NCBI RefSeq assembly: GCF_039527675.1
Contig: NZ_BAAAKI010000013.1
Coordinates: 124,001-188,000 of the forward strand
DNA: 64,000 nt
Source: Luteococcus sanguinis
GTDB lineage: Bacteria > Actinomycetota > Actinomycetes > Propionibacteriales > Propionibacteriaceae
Direction of reading: 5' to 3'
Position numbers and translations under genes: made by a program. Shown one piece after another: positions 57,014-64,000 of the stretch (within the stretch, counting starts at the first letter, position 1; the number at the start of each line of letters is the position of its first letter). The notes beneath the pieces were generated by a model, which saw only the letters and a list, made by a program, of their open reading frames with translations, was not told the DNA's origin and did not search any database.

Positions 57014-57576
57014 ACCGTCTGCCTCTGCTCGCTCGTGGACTCCAGCTCGGCCAGGAAGCGGTCGACCGTGCCGCGGACGCGGACGTCGTCGTCGAGGGAC
57101 TCCCCGACGATGCGTCCGGCCAGCGTCGTGGCCAGGCCGCCGACCTCACCCTTGAGCTGGTTCAGGGCCTGCTCGCGCTCGGCCGAAACCTGGGCACGGG
57201 CAGATTCCACGATCCGGGTGGATTCCTTGGTCGCCTGATCCCGCATCTCGGCAAGGATCTGGGCGCCCTGGTTCTTGGCCTCCTCGCGGATGCGAGCGGC
57301 CTCGTCTCGGGCCTCCGAGAGCTGGGCGGCGTACTGCGAACGCGCAGCCTCCGCCTCGGCCTGGGCGCGCTCGGCGCGCTCCATGCCTCCCTGAATGGCG
57401 TCCGCACGCTCCGCATACATCTTCTCGAAGGCCGGTACGACCCACTTGGCCAGAACGGCCCACACGAGGCCGACCAGGATGAGGCCGATGAACAGCTCGG
57501 AGAGATGGTGCGGCAGCAGCGGGCCCAGGTCCAGCTCCTGAGGCACCCACATGAGGGGCACCATGAGGGGGCTCAC
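57010..57576 (-). CDS. atpF: F-type ATP synthase b subunit
   Basis: Peripheral stalk, 188 residues. One membrane span (about 26-48: ELFIGLILVGLVWAVLAKWV) then a long Ala/Glu-rich coiled coil (KMYAERADAIQGGMERAERAQAEAEAARSQY in pieces). The GTG start at 57576 overlaps the atpE stop by 4 nt; ATG codons six and nine residues in are possible alternatives. Confidence 0.94.
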   Translation of the reverse strand: MSPLMVPLMWVPQELDLGPLLPHHLSELFIGLILVGLVWAVLAKWVVPAFEKMYAERADAIQGGMERAERAQAEAEAARSQYAAQLSEARDEAARIREEAKNQGAQILAEMRDQATKESTRIVESARAQVSAEREQALNQLKGEVGGLATTLAGRIVGESLDDDVRVRGTVDRFLAELESTSEQRQTV

Positions 57577-57794
57577 TTGATGACGAACGCGAGGGCGATC
57601 GCGATGATGGCGAGGGCCTCGACGACGGCCATGCCGATGAACGCGGTGCCCATCATGGCGCCACGGGCCTCAGGCTGGCGGGCGGTGCCGTTGATGACCG
57701 AGGCGAAGATCCAGGCCACGCCAAGGGCCGGGCCGAGGGTGGCCAGGGCGTAGCCGATCATGTTGATCGAGCCCGCGATTTCCATGGGGGTCAT
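57573..57794 (-). CDS. atpE: F-type ATP synthase c subunit
   Basis: Proteolipid of the proton-driven rotor ring, 73 residues in two hairpin helices. The polar loop is ARQPEARG (38-45) and Glu59 (VVEAL) is the proton-carrying carboxylate. The absence of the Na+-binding pattern supports proton coupling. A strong AAAGGA site precedes the ATG at 57794, in keeping with the high copy number of this subunit. Confidence 0.97.
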   Translation of the reverse strand: MTPMEIAGSINMIGYALATLGPALGVAWIFASVINGTARQPEARGAMMGTAFIGMAVVEALAIIAIALAFVIK

Positions 57795-57846
57795 GTTGTT
57801 TCCTTTCGGAGTTTTTCTTCGGTGGTGAAGAAAGCTTTGGGTGGGG

Positions 57847-58668
57847 TCAGTGCTCGTCCGCAATGGACGAACTCACGTACTGGGCCGTGAGGACGGTGAA
57901 GATGTAGGCCTGCAGCGCTCCGACGAAGAGCTCCAGGAAGAGGATGGCGAAGCTGAACAGCAGCGAGACACCGCCAGCAACGCGGTGGATGGCCGGGCCG
58001 TGGGTCAGCAGGTAGGCGCCGCCGACGACGAACACGAGGACGACCAGGTGGCCGGCGAACATGTTGGCGAACAGACGCAGGGCCAGCGTGACCGGGCGGA
58101 CGATGAAGTTCGACAAGAACTCCAGCGGGATCAGCAGCGGCAGCAGGTAGCCCGGGGCGCCCGGCGGGATCAGCGAGCGCTTGAGGTAACCGCCCACGCC
58201 GTGCTTGGCGAAACCAGCACCCATGTACATGATCCAGGACAACAGCGCGACCGCGTAGGCGTAGCCGATGTTCGAGAAGGTCGGCAGCATGAAGAGGAAG
58301 AACTCGCCGAACCAGTTGTTGACCAGGATGAAGCTGAAGACGGCCAGCAGGTAGGGCAGGAACTTGCGGAAGTCATGGCCGAGGGTGTCGCGAGCCACGC
58401 CATTGCGGATGAACTCGTACACATACTCGAAGAAGAACTGGCCCTTGGTCGGCTTGACGCCGAGCTTGCGCGAGCCCCACAGCCAGAAGGCGATCACCAG
58501 CAGTGCGGCGATGATCGCCTGCATGGCTGGCTTGGTCAGCCAGTCAATCCCCCAGTTGCCGTCGAACTGGAACGACTCCACGCCGGGCGACTGGTAGCCG
58601 CCCTCACCGTGCGCCTCGGTCTCCAGGGGAAGGATGTTCAGCAGATGCAGTGACAGCTGCAGCATCAC
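57847..58668 (-). CDS. atpB: F-type ATP synthase a subunit
   Basis: Stator membrane subunit, 273 residues with five or six helices. The essential arginine is in TLALRLFANMFAGH (about residue 200), facing the c-ring glutamate; the segment LELFVGALQAYIFTVL follows. GTG 58668 has a GGAG site 7 nt upstream; ATG 58665 is immediately next. Confidence 0.96.
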   Translation of the reverse strand: MMLQLSLHLLNILPLETEAHGEGGYQSPGVESFQFDGNWGIDWLTKPAMQAIIAALLVIAFWLWGSRKLGVKPTKGQFFFEYVYEFIRNGVARDTLGHDFRKFLPYLLAVFSFILVNNWFGEFFLFMLPTFSNIGYAYAVALLSWIMYMGAGFAKHGVGGYLKRSLIPPGAPGYLLPLLIPLEFLSNFIVRPVTLALRLFANMFAGHLVVLVFVVGGAYLLTHGPAIHRVAGGVSLLFSFAILFLELFVGALQAYIFTVLTAQYVSSSIADEH

Positions 58669-58684
58669 AGGTCAGCTCCCTTGT

Positions 58685-58939
58685 TCACGTGCGGCTCCCA
58701 TAACGCTTGATGATCGAGTAGACGCTGAAGCACAGTCCGATGATCAGACCGAGCGGCAACATCCAGTTCTGGTGCAGATAGTGGTCTGCGAGCCACCCGA
58801 GGCCGCCGTAGAACAGCAGACCCGAGATGACGTAGCTGAGCACGAGCATGCCGTCGTCACCCGTCGGTTCCGTCGCCTCGTTGCGCGATTGCTTCTCCAT
58901 ACCGGGGGCGACATTACCAGTGACGAGATGGTTGTTCAC
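58685..58939 (-). CDS. AtpZ/AtpI-like small membrane protein
   Basis: Protein of 84 residues with two membrane helices (about 30-48 and 58-76) around the motif GLGWLADHYLHQNWMLPLGLIIGLCFSVY (in pieces), typical of the AtpZ/AtpI assembly family. The GTG start at 58939 overlaps the upstream stop (GTGA); the ATG at 58900 would give 71 residues. Likely helps c-ring or a-subunit assembly (family knowledge). Confidence 0.8.
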   Translation of the reverse strand: MNNHLVTGNVAPGMEKQSRNEATEPTGDDGMLVLSYVISGLLFYGGLGWLADHYLHQNWMLPLGLIIGLCFSVYSIIKRYGSRT

Positions 58940-59490
58940 CTCGAACCACCGCCCCTGGGAGGCTCACCCGCGGGAGTCCCTTGCCGGCGGCCAACAGAGC
59001 CGCTTCGACTGGTGTCCGTGCGCGCCCGCCACTGGGAGTCGAAGACGCTCACGCGCTGGTGGGCATGGGTCCACAGGACTCCCCCCAGCCAGCCGGCGAG
59101 CACCGCGAGGGCACCCACCATGACGCAGGTCCGGTCCAGGAGCGGTTCCACGCGTTCCTGGTGCTCCATGGCCAGCCAGAGCATCCCACCGAGAACGGCC
59201 ACCCGGGCCAGGTAGGAGCCCAGCACGAGCACCATCCCGTTCGAGTCAGCCATGCCCGCGGCAACCATCTGGACGGCCTGCCCGGAGGCGGCGAACAGCA
59301 AGACGATGACGCCCGCCGCCGCGGCATTGAGCGCGCCCACTCCCCCGTGTGCCATCCCACAACCGGCGGCCGCGACGAGCAGTGCGACATTGGCGGCTCC
59401 GAAGCCGCCCCGCAGCATGCCCAGACACAACGCCTCACCTTGATGCAGGGGCAGCCGAGGGGTTCGGTCAACAGCGGCCATGGCAGTCAT
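58936..59490 (-). CDS. ATP synthase protein I-like membrane protein
   Basis: Protein of 184 residues with four helices (about 24-42, 52-75, 84-105, 120-140) and a basic, Gly-rich tail. Position before the AtpZ-like gene and atpB and the four-helix pattern suggest an AtpI-type assembly factor; residue-level similarity is weak. It is the first gene after the putative atp promoter. Confidence 0.7.
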   Translation of the reverse strand: MTAMAAVDRTPRLPLHQGEALCLGMLRGGFGAANVALLVAAAGCGMAHGGVGALNAAAAGVIVLLFAASGQAVQMVAAGMADSNGMVLVLGSYLARVAVLGGMLWLAMEHQERVEPLLDRTCVMVGALAVLAGWLGGVLWTHAHQRVSVFDSQWRARTDTSRSGSVGRRQGTPAGEPPRGGGSR

Positions 59491-59549
59491 TCGGTGACGC
59501 GTCCTGTCCGCCGGATGTCCGGCTCACTAGGAGTTTGGGTTGCTTGTGA

Positions 59550-59579
59550 AACCTAGCACAAGAGATCTCTTGATGTCGA
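59550..59579 (-). promoter_or_regulatory. Candidate atp operon promoter with a palindrome in its spacer
   Basis: On the minus strand TCGACA (59579-59574, five of six to TTGACA), an 18-nt spacer and TAGGTT (59555-59550). The spacer contains a perfect 14-bp palindrome CAAGAGATCTCTTG (59572-59559). The element lies 60 nt upstream of the first atp-operon gene and just inside the non-coding gap after the wecA-like stop. A palindrome between -35 and -10 is a classic operator position, for a repressor or a MerR-type distorting activator given the 18-nt spacer. Confidence 0.55.
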
Positions 59580-59585
59580 AACATC

Positions 59586-60677
59586 TCACGCCCGCCGCGG
59601 TCGGGGCCAGGTGAGGGCCGTCGCCACCAGGAGAGCCACGACCAGCCCGAGGACTGCCCACCAACCCGGGGCGAGACCCACTGCGATGGCACCAAAGCTG
59701 ATGATCGCGGTCCACAGGTACATCAGCAACGCGGCGCGGGTCTGGGAGTGGCCCAGTTGCAGCAGGCGATGGTGCAGGTGCTGCTTGTCGGCCACGAACC
59801 ACCACGTGCCGTTCATCGTCCGTCGGGCATAGGCCAGCACGAGATCGAGTAGCGGCAGCGCGAGGACGGCAAAGGGCAGCACGATGGGCAGGTAGGCAGT
59901 CACCAGGCCGGCGCCCCTCGCGTTGAGTCCCGAAGCGTCGATCTGCCCGGTCAGCGAGATGGTGGACGCTGCCAGGAGCAGCCCCAGCAGCATCGAGCCC
60001 GAATCGCCCATGAACATCCGGGCGGGGAAGAAGTTGTGCGGCAGGAAGCCGAGGCAAACACCCGCGATGGTGACGGTGACCAGGCTGGCGGTGGTGGCCA
60101 GAACCAGGTCCTGTTCATGGGCCAGGAGGTAGGTGTAGCTGAAGAAGGCAAGCCCACCGATCGCCACCACTCCCCCGGCGAGCCCGTCCAGCCCGTCCAC
60201 GAAGTTGATGGCGTTCACGCAGACGAAGATGAAGATGACCGTGATCAGGATGGAGGTTGCGTTGTCGAGGACGATGATCCGCTGGGGCAGCGCGATCCAG
60301 AACATCCGCACGCCGTTGACGACCACGATGCCAGCGGCCAGCACCTGGCCAGCGGCCTTGGCCAGTGCCGGCAGGTCGAAGACGTCGTCCAACACCCCCA
60401 CGACGCAGATCACCGACGCCGCGATCAGGATCGCTCGGGCGTCATGGGCGACCACCGCATGTCGGGACAGGAAGGGCAGTTGAGCGGCCAGCAGGAAGGC
60501 CGCCGCAACCCCGCCCAGCATCGCCAAGCCTCCCAGGTAGGGAATTGGCACGGCGTGCACATCCCGGGCGCGGACCGGCGCCACCGCGCCCACCTTGATG
60601 GCGACACGGCGGCACATGCCGCACAGGAGGTAGGTGGTCGATGCGGCGGTCAGCAGGACCAGGAGGTATTCACGCAT
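59586..60677 (-). CDS. wecA: WecA/TagO-like undecaprenyl-phosphate GlcNAc-1-phosphate transferase
   Basis: Polytopic membrane enzyme of 363 residues and about 11 helices that starts a cell-wall polysaccharide on undecaprenyl phosphate. Motifs: GVLDDVFDLP (about 96), NAINFVDGLDGLAGG (about 160), FMGDSGSMLLG (about 222), and HLHHRLLQLGHSQ (about 305). ATG 60677 overlaps the sua5 3' end by 8 nt. In actinobacteria the product usually primes arabinogalactan or other wall glycans; the polymer here is unknown. Confidence 0.93.
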   Translation of the reverse strand: MREYLLVLLTAASTTYLLCGMCRRVAIKVGAVAPVRARDVHAVPIPYLGGLAMLGGVAAAFLLAAQLPFLSRHAVVAHDARAILIAASVICVVGVLDDVFDLPALAKAAGQVLAAGIVVVNGVRMFWIALPQRIIVLDNATSILITVIFIFVCVNAINFVDGLDGLAGGVVAIGGLAFFSYTYLLAHEQDLVLATTASLVTVTIAGVCLGFLPHNFFPARMFMGDSGSMLLGLLLAASTISLTGQIDASGLNARGAGLVTAYLPIVLPFAVLALPLLDLVLAYARRTMNGTWWFVADKQHLHHRLLQLGHSQTRAALLMYLWTAIISFGAIAVGLAPGWWAVLGLVVALLVATALTWPRPRRA

Positions 60678-61518
60678 CCACACCCTCGTCGGGCGCGTCG
60701 GATGCGGCCTCGACCGGATCGGTGCCAGCGGGCTCAGAAGCATCGGCAGGGGTCGCGGACTCCTCGGGGGACTCGATGCCCTCCACGAAGGGGGCGACCT
60801 CGTGGATCAGCTCCAGCGAGAGGGCACCTTGGCGAACGACCTTGCCCAGGCTGGTCGAGACGAAGTCGATGATGGTCGACGGGGTCTCGCCGGGGGTGGC
60901 ACCGGCGTCGAGGTAGACCTGCACCCGGTTGCCGAGCTGGCCCACCGCGTCGTCGATGTTCGTCGACGAGGGCTTGCCGGAGACATTGGCCGAGCTGACG
61001 GCAAGGGGGCCGGTGCGCCGGAGCAGGTCGCGGGTGAAGTCGTGGTCGGGAACGCGGACGGCGATGGTGCCACGGGTCTCCCCCAGGTCGATTCGCAGAT
61101 GGGGCTGCGCCTGGACGATGAGGGTCAGGGCCCCGGGCCAGTAGGCCTGCGCCAGGCGCATTGCGTGCGAGGGGATCTCGTCGGCCAGCGCCTCGAACAT
61201 ACCCACCTCGGCCACCAGCACGGGCGGTGGCATGTCGCGTCCGCGTTCCTTGGCGTCGAGCAGACGCTGCACCGAGGCCGCCGAGAAGGCGTCCGAACCG
61301 ATCCCGTAGACGGTGTCGGTGGGCAGCACGATGCACTCCCCGGCCGCGATCGCAGCCTGTGCCGCAGCAAGCGCCTCACCCGCCTCCGAGGTGACGTCGA
61401 AGCGGCGCCAGGTTGACTCGTCGGGGCCACCAGCCTCGCTCTGGGATTCGTCGCCCTCGATCTCAGTGGCGTCCAGCTCTGGATCGACAGGTGCGTCGGT
61501 GGGAGGAAGGTCAGTCAC
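60670..61518 (-). CDS. sua5: L-threonylcarbamoyladenylate synthase
   Basis: Makes threonylcarbamoyl-AMP for the t6A37 modification of ANN-decoding tRNAs. 282 residues. The YrdC core (about 45-220) has LPTDTVYGIG (about 65), the KERG-type segment AKERGRDMP and SSANVSGKPS (about 180). Acidic extensions flank the core at both ends, and the C-terminal 45 residues (ESPEESATPADASEP start) look disordered, not the ATP-gated Sua5 domain. GTG 61518 has AGGA 8 nt upstream; ATG 61527 is an alternative. Confidence 0.93.
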   Translation of the reverse strand: MTDLPPTDAPVDPELDATEIEGDESQSEAGGPDESTWRRFDVTSEAGEALAAAQAAIAAGECIVLPTDTVYGIGSDAFSAASVQRLLDAKERGRDMPPPVLVAEVGMFEALADEIPSHAMRLAQAYWPGALTLIVQAQPHLRIDLGETRGTIAVRVPDHDFTRDLLRRTGPLAVSSANVSGKPSSTNIDDAVGQLGNRVQVYLDAGATPGETPSTIIDFVSTSLGKVVRQGALSLELIHEVAPFVEGIESPEESATPADASEPAGTDPVEAASDAPDEGVDA

Positions 61519-61548
61519 GAGGAACATCCTGCCACGCCCAAGGGCGGC

Positions 61549-62403
61549 TCAGCGGTCGCGTCGGGTGCCACGGCGGGCGGTGACGAAGCGTGGACGGCCG
61601 GCGAGGTCACGGTTGTCGGCCACCTCCGTGAAGCCACCGTGGTCCACGAAGACCTGCGGCGCCGAGCGCTCCTGCACCTCGGCATGCTCGCTGCACACCA
61701 GGCCTCCGGCGCGCAGCAGGCGCGCGGCGGTGCGGGCGACGACCCGGGTGGCGTCCAGACCGTCATCTCCTGACCACAGCGCCAACGCCGGGTCATGGTC
61801 GCGCACGTCGGCGGCGACGGACTCCCAGGCCTCGAGCGGAATGTACGGCGGATTGGAGATCACCAGGTCGACGCTGCCGTCGAGTTCGGCGAAGGCGAGC
61901 GCCATGTCACCTGGTCGCAGGTCGACGCCCGTCCCGGCGAGATTGCGCTGGGCAAAGTCGAATGCGGAGTCATCGAGTTCCACGGCATGGATGCGGGCGG
62001 ACGGCAGTTCGTCCGCGATGGCCTTGGAAATGGCCCCGGATCCCGCGCAGAGCTCCACGACGACGGGTTCATTCACGCCCTGCAACTCATCGATGGCCCA
62101 TCCGGTCATCACCTCGGTTTCGGGACGAGGAATGAAGACCCCCGGGCCCACCTCCAGGCGCACGTGACGGAAGAATGCCTCCCCGGTCAGGTGCTGCACG
62201 GGGATGCCCTGCGCTCGCTGCGCGATCAGCTCATCCATCTGGTGGCGCTGCTCCTGGGTCACCTCGGTGGCCAGCACCAGCCTGGACGGATCGACGCGCA
62301 GCACATGGGCCAGCAGGGTGCGGGCCTCCGCGGCCGGTGAGGGAGCACCGGCGTCGGTCAGGGTTCGAACGGCGGCCGACAGCAGCGCTGACGGACGAGT
62401 CAC
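61549..62403 (-). CDS. prmC: Release factor glutamine methyltransferase
   Basis: N5-methylates the GGQ glutamine of release factors using S-adenosylmethionine. It has 284 residues. The SAM-binding motif VVELCAGSGAISKAIA (about 114) and catalytic NPPYIP (about 183) are present, plus the N-terminal substrate-binding helices and FIPRPETE. It overlaps the prfA stop by 4 nt, coupling it to its substrate. Confidence 0.96.
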   Translation of the reverse strand: MTRPSALLSAAVRTLTDAGAPSPAAEARTLLAHVLRVDPSRLVLATEVTQEQRHQMDELIAQRAQGIPVQHLTGEAFFRHVRLEVGPGVFIPRPETEVMTGWAIDELQGVNEPVVVELCAGSGAISKAIADELPSARIHAVELDDSAFDFAQRNLAGTGVDLRPGDMALAFAELDGSVDLVISNPPYIPLEAWESVAADVRDHDPALALWSGDDGLDATRVVARTAARLLRAGGLVCSEHAEVQERSAPQVFVDHGGFTEVADNRDLAGRPRFVTARRGTRRDR

Positions 62404-63488
62404 TGCGCGCCGCCCTGCAGGCGTTCCGCCAGGTCAGCGGCCTGCAGCGCCTCTACGACCGGGCCGAGGTCACCGTCGAGCACCTGGTCCAGGTTGTGGG
62501 CCTTGAAACCGATCCGGTGGTCGGCGATCCGGTTCTCCGGGAAGTTGTAGGTGCGGATGCGCTCGGAACGGTCCACGGTTCGCACCTGCGAGCGTCGCGC
62601 CGCCGAGGCATCGGCAGCGGCCCGTTCGTCGGCGAGTTGCACAAGCCGTGAGCGCAGGATGCGCATCGCCTGCTCCTTGTTCTGCAGCTGGGACCGCTCG
62701 TTCTGACAGGTGACGACGATCCCCGTGGGCAGATGGGTGAGGCGCACGGCCGAGTCGGTGGTGTTGACGCCCTGACCGCCCTTGCCCGAGCTGCGGTAGA
62801 CGTCGACGCGCAGGTCGTCCTCGTTCACCTCGACCGCGTCGTCGTCGTCCACGTCGGGCATCACCAGGACGCCAGCCGCCGAGGTGTGGATGCGGCCCTG
62901 GCTCTCGGTCACGGGCACTCGCTGCACGCGGTGCACACCGCCCTCGAACTTGAGCGCGCCGTAGGGCATGGTCTCGGGGTCGCCAGCTCCAGGGGCCTTC
63001 ACGGCGATGGTGACGGTCTTGTAGCCACCCAGGTCGGTGCCCTGCTCGTCGAGGGCCTCGACCTTCCAGCCTCGACGTTCGGCGTAGCGGGAGTACATCC
63101 GCAGCAGGTCGCCGGCGAACAGCGCGGACTCCTCACCACCCTCGCCGGACTTGATCTCCACGATCGCATCCAGCGAGTCGTGCGGGTCACGCGGCGCCAG
63201 CAGGGCGGTCAGCCGGTCGTCGGTGCGTTCCAGCTGCGAGGTCAGTTCGTCGGCCTCAACGGTAAAGGCCTCGTCCTCGTCAGCGAGTTCGCGGGCAGCC
63301 GCGAGGTCGTCGGCAAGCTGCTGGTGCTCGGCCAGTGCCTTGATGATCGGGGTCAGTTCCGCGTAACGCCGGCCAACGCGCCTTGATCGGGCCGGGTTGG
63401 CGTGCAGGCCCGGGTCGGCAAGCTGGCGTTCGAGGTCGGCGAACTCGTCACGCAGGGCACTCACCTGGCTGGTGGAGGGGTCGAACAC
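62400..63488 (-). CDS. prfA: Peptide chain release factor 1
   Basis: Recognises UAA/UAG stop codons. It has 362 residues from GTG 63488 (GGGAG 5 nt upstream). The codon-reading PVT motif is in RVPVTESQGR (about 185), and the catalytic GGQ in SSGKGGQGVNTTDSAVR (about 229). The conserved RTVDRSERIRTYNFPENR (in pieces) follows. Its leader holds a 14-bp tandem repeat array. Confidence 0.97.
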   Translation of the reverse strand: MFDPSTSQVSALRDEFADLERQLADPGLHANPARSRRVGRRYAELTPIIKALAEHQQLADDLAAARELADEDEAFTVEADELTSQLERTDDRLTALLAPRDPHDSLDAIVEIKSGEGGEESALFAGDLLRMYSRYAERRGWKVEALDEQGTDLGGYKTVTIAVKAPGAGDPETMPYGALKFEGGVHRVQRVPVTESQGRIHTSAAGVLVMPDVDDDDAVEVNEDDLRVDVYRSSGKGGQGVNTTDSAVRLTHLPTGIVVTCQNERSQLQNKEQAMRILRSRLVQLADERAAADASAARRSQVRTVDRSERIRTYNFPENRIADHRIGFKAHNLDQVLDGDLGPVVEALQAADLAERLQGGAQ

Positions 63489-63519
63489 TGCTGCTCCCGG
63501 GGACGTGGGCGTGCCTGTG

Positions 63520-63570
63520 GAAACGACGTGGGGGAAACGACGTGGGGGAAACGACGTGGGGGAAACGACG
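63520..63570. repeat. 14-bp tandem repeat array in the prfA leader
   Basis: GAAACGACGTGGGG is repeated three times exactly (63520-63533, 63534-63547, 63548-63561) with a nine-base fourth partial copy to 63570. It starts 32 nt upstream of prfA on the minus strand and abuts the rpmE terminator. It is most simply a slippage-prone array; it could also be a repeated protein- or RNA-binding site. Confidence 0.9.
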
Positions 63571-63610
63571 AGCGCCGGGACAGGTCCAAGGGACCTGCGC
63601 CCGGCGCTCG
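63569..63610 (-). terminator. Terminator of rpmE
   Basis: Long imperfect hairpin: 11 bp (63569-63579 with 63600-63610) and 7 bp (63581-63587 with 63591-63597) separated by a small internal loop, AAG apex. It lies 10 nt past the rpmE stop. Confidence 0.85.
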
Positions 63611-63619
63611 GCTGGATGA

Positions 63620-63829
63620 CTACTTCTTCGCGGCGTAACGACGCTCGAAGCGGGCCACGCGGCCGCCCGTGTCGAGGATCTTCTGCTTGCCGGTGTAGAA
63701 GGGGTGGCACTCGGCGCACACGTCGGCGCTCAGCTGGCCGCCCTTGGCGGTGGAGCGCGTGGTGAAGGTGGCGCCACAAGTGCACGTCACCGTGGTCTCG
63801 TTGTAATCGGGGTGGATACCCTGCTTCAT
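63620..63829 (-). CDS. rpmE: 50S ribosomal protein L31
   Basis: Zinc-binding (C+) form of L31, 69 residues. Cysteines Cys16 and Cys18 (TCTCGATF) and the pair CAEC near 38-41 are all present. The remaining sequence (MKQGIHPDYNETTVTC start, YTGKQKILDTGGRVARFERRY in pieces) is typical. AAGGAG lies 6 nt before ATG 63829. The zinc-free paralogue, if any, is not in the window. Confidence 0.97.
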   Translation of the reverse strand: MKQGIHPDYNETTVTCTCGATFTTRSTAKGGQLSADVCAECHPFYTGKQKILDTGGRVARFERRYAAKK

Positions 63830-63931
63830 GTCTTCTCCTTGATGGGTTTGTGTGCCGGGTCGCCTGCATGAAGGGCGGCGTGAACCGGCACCGACGGACA
63901 ATTTTGCCCGCTCCAGTGGTGAATCGCCAAA

Positions 63932-63955
63932 TGCCGCGGAATTGTTCCCGCGGCA
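63932..63955 (-). terminator. Hairpin after rho
   Basis: TGCCGCGG (63932-63939) and CCGCGGCA (63948-63955) form an 8-bp stem with an AT-rich 8-nt loop, extendable by a bulged AA/TT pairing. It lies about 15 nt past the rho stop codon on the minus strand. Confidence 0.65.
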
Positions 63956-63968
63956 CCGGCAATCGGGC

Positions 63969-64000
63969 TCACTCGGTCTGGGGCGTCGTCTTCGAGATCT
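63969..64000 (-). CDS. rho: C-terminal end of a gene upstream of rpmE, probably rho
   Basis: The minus-strand frame entering the window edge reads ISKTTPQTE then TGA (stop 63971-63969). Only nine residues are visible. The identity as transcription termination factor Rho is inferred from the near-universal actinobacterial order rho-rpmE-prfA-prmC and a Lys-Thr-rich tail compatible with Rho C-termini. Confidence 0.55.
   Translation of the reverse strand, partial: ISKTTPQTE

Noticed and set aside
63520..63570. Tandem repeat considered as a CRISPR array
   Set aside because: Units are 14 bp and directly abutting, with no spacers and no cas genes.

Overview
The window is high-GC DNA from an actinomycete, most likely of the propionic-acid-bacterium lineage (Propionibacteriales/Propionibacteriaceae). 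This rests on strongly GC-rich third positions and a mycothiol-type family protein. It also rests on NucS in place of MutS-type repair, the GlgE glycogen route, and a methylmalonyl-CoA epimerase whose N-terminus closely resembles the Propionibacterium shermanii enzyme as I remember it. There is no rRNA, tRNA, CRISPR array, insertion sequence or prophage; almost everything is core metabolism packed into overlapping operons. No intergenic stretch exceeds about 190 bp. One assembly gap of 22 N lies at 41502-41523.

Layout: 1-2.3 kb, end of a cobalt/nickel ECF importer operon (cbiM, PDGLE/cbiN-like, cbiQ, cbiO). It converges on a long minus-strand run, 15.0-2.4 kb: hisI, trpE, two small Trp-associated membrane proteins, trpC, trpB, trpA, lgt, gltB, gltD. 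At 15.0-15.7 kb a TIGR03085 protein faces the lactate-oxidation operon lutABC (18.7-15.7 kb). Then come gatCAB (22.2-18.8 kb), a divergent ACT protein, and a minus-strand set of cysteine desulfurase, mnmA, a MetE-like protein and a small membrane protein (26.6-23.0 kb). 26.8-41.5 kb holds glycogen/alpha-glucan metabolism (glgX, glgP, glgE, maltokinase, glgB, pgm) plus NUDIX, DsbA/FrnE and thioredoxin-TPR genes. 41.6-50 kb carries a PH-domain protein, methylmalonyl-CoA epimerase, a Scy/FilP-like coiled-coil protein, an ECF sigma factor with a membrane partner, nucS, a hydrolase, a kinase-like protein, a cyclophilin lipoprotein and cobalamin adenosyltransferase. 50-64 kb is a minus-strand block: rho (3' end only), rpmE, prfA, prmC, sua5, wecA-like, atpI/atpZ-like, atpBEFHAGDC, DUF2550, and a lipoate-ligase-like gene.

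Functionally, the cobalt importer, PduO-type adenosyltransferase and methylmalonyl-CoA epimerase fit B12-dependent methylmalonyl-CoA metabolism, and lutABC fits lactate as carbon source. The glycogen cluster joins phosphorylase/debranching breakdown with maltose-1-phosphate (GlgE) synthesis, but treS is not in the window. The order rho...atp...DUF2550...cobO...nucS...epimerase...thioredoxin...glgB-glgE-glgP recalls Mycobacterium tuberculosis Rv1297-Rv1328c.

I see no obviously new multi-gene system. The most interesting signals are regulatory or architectural: a 14-bp palindrome inside the spacer of the putative atp promoter; a GlnR-type box before gltB; recurrent leaderless starts behind TANGCT/TAGGTT hexamers; in-frame tandem duplications of the start regions of cbiO and the maltokinase gene; a 14-bp tandem array before prfA; and the Scy/FilP-like gene beside the epimerase.
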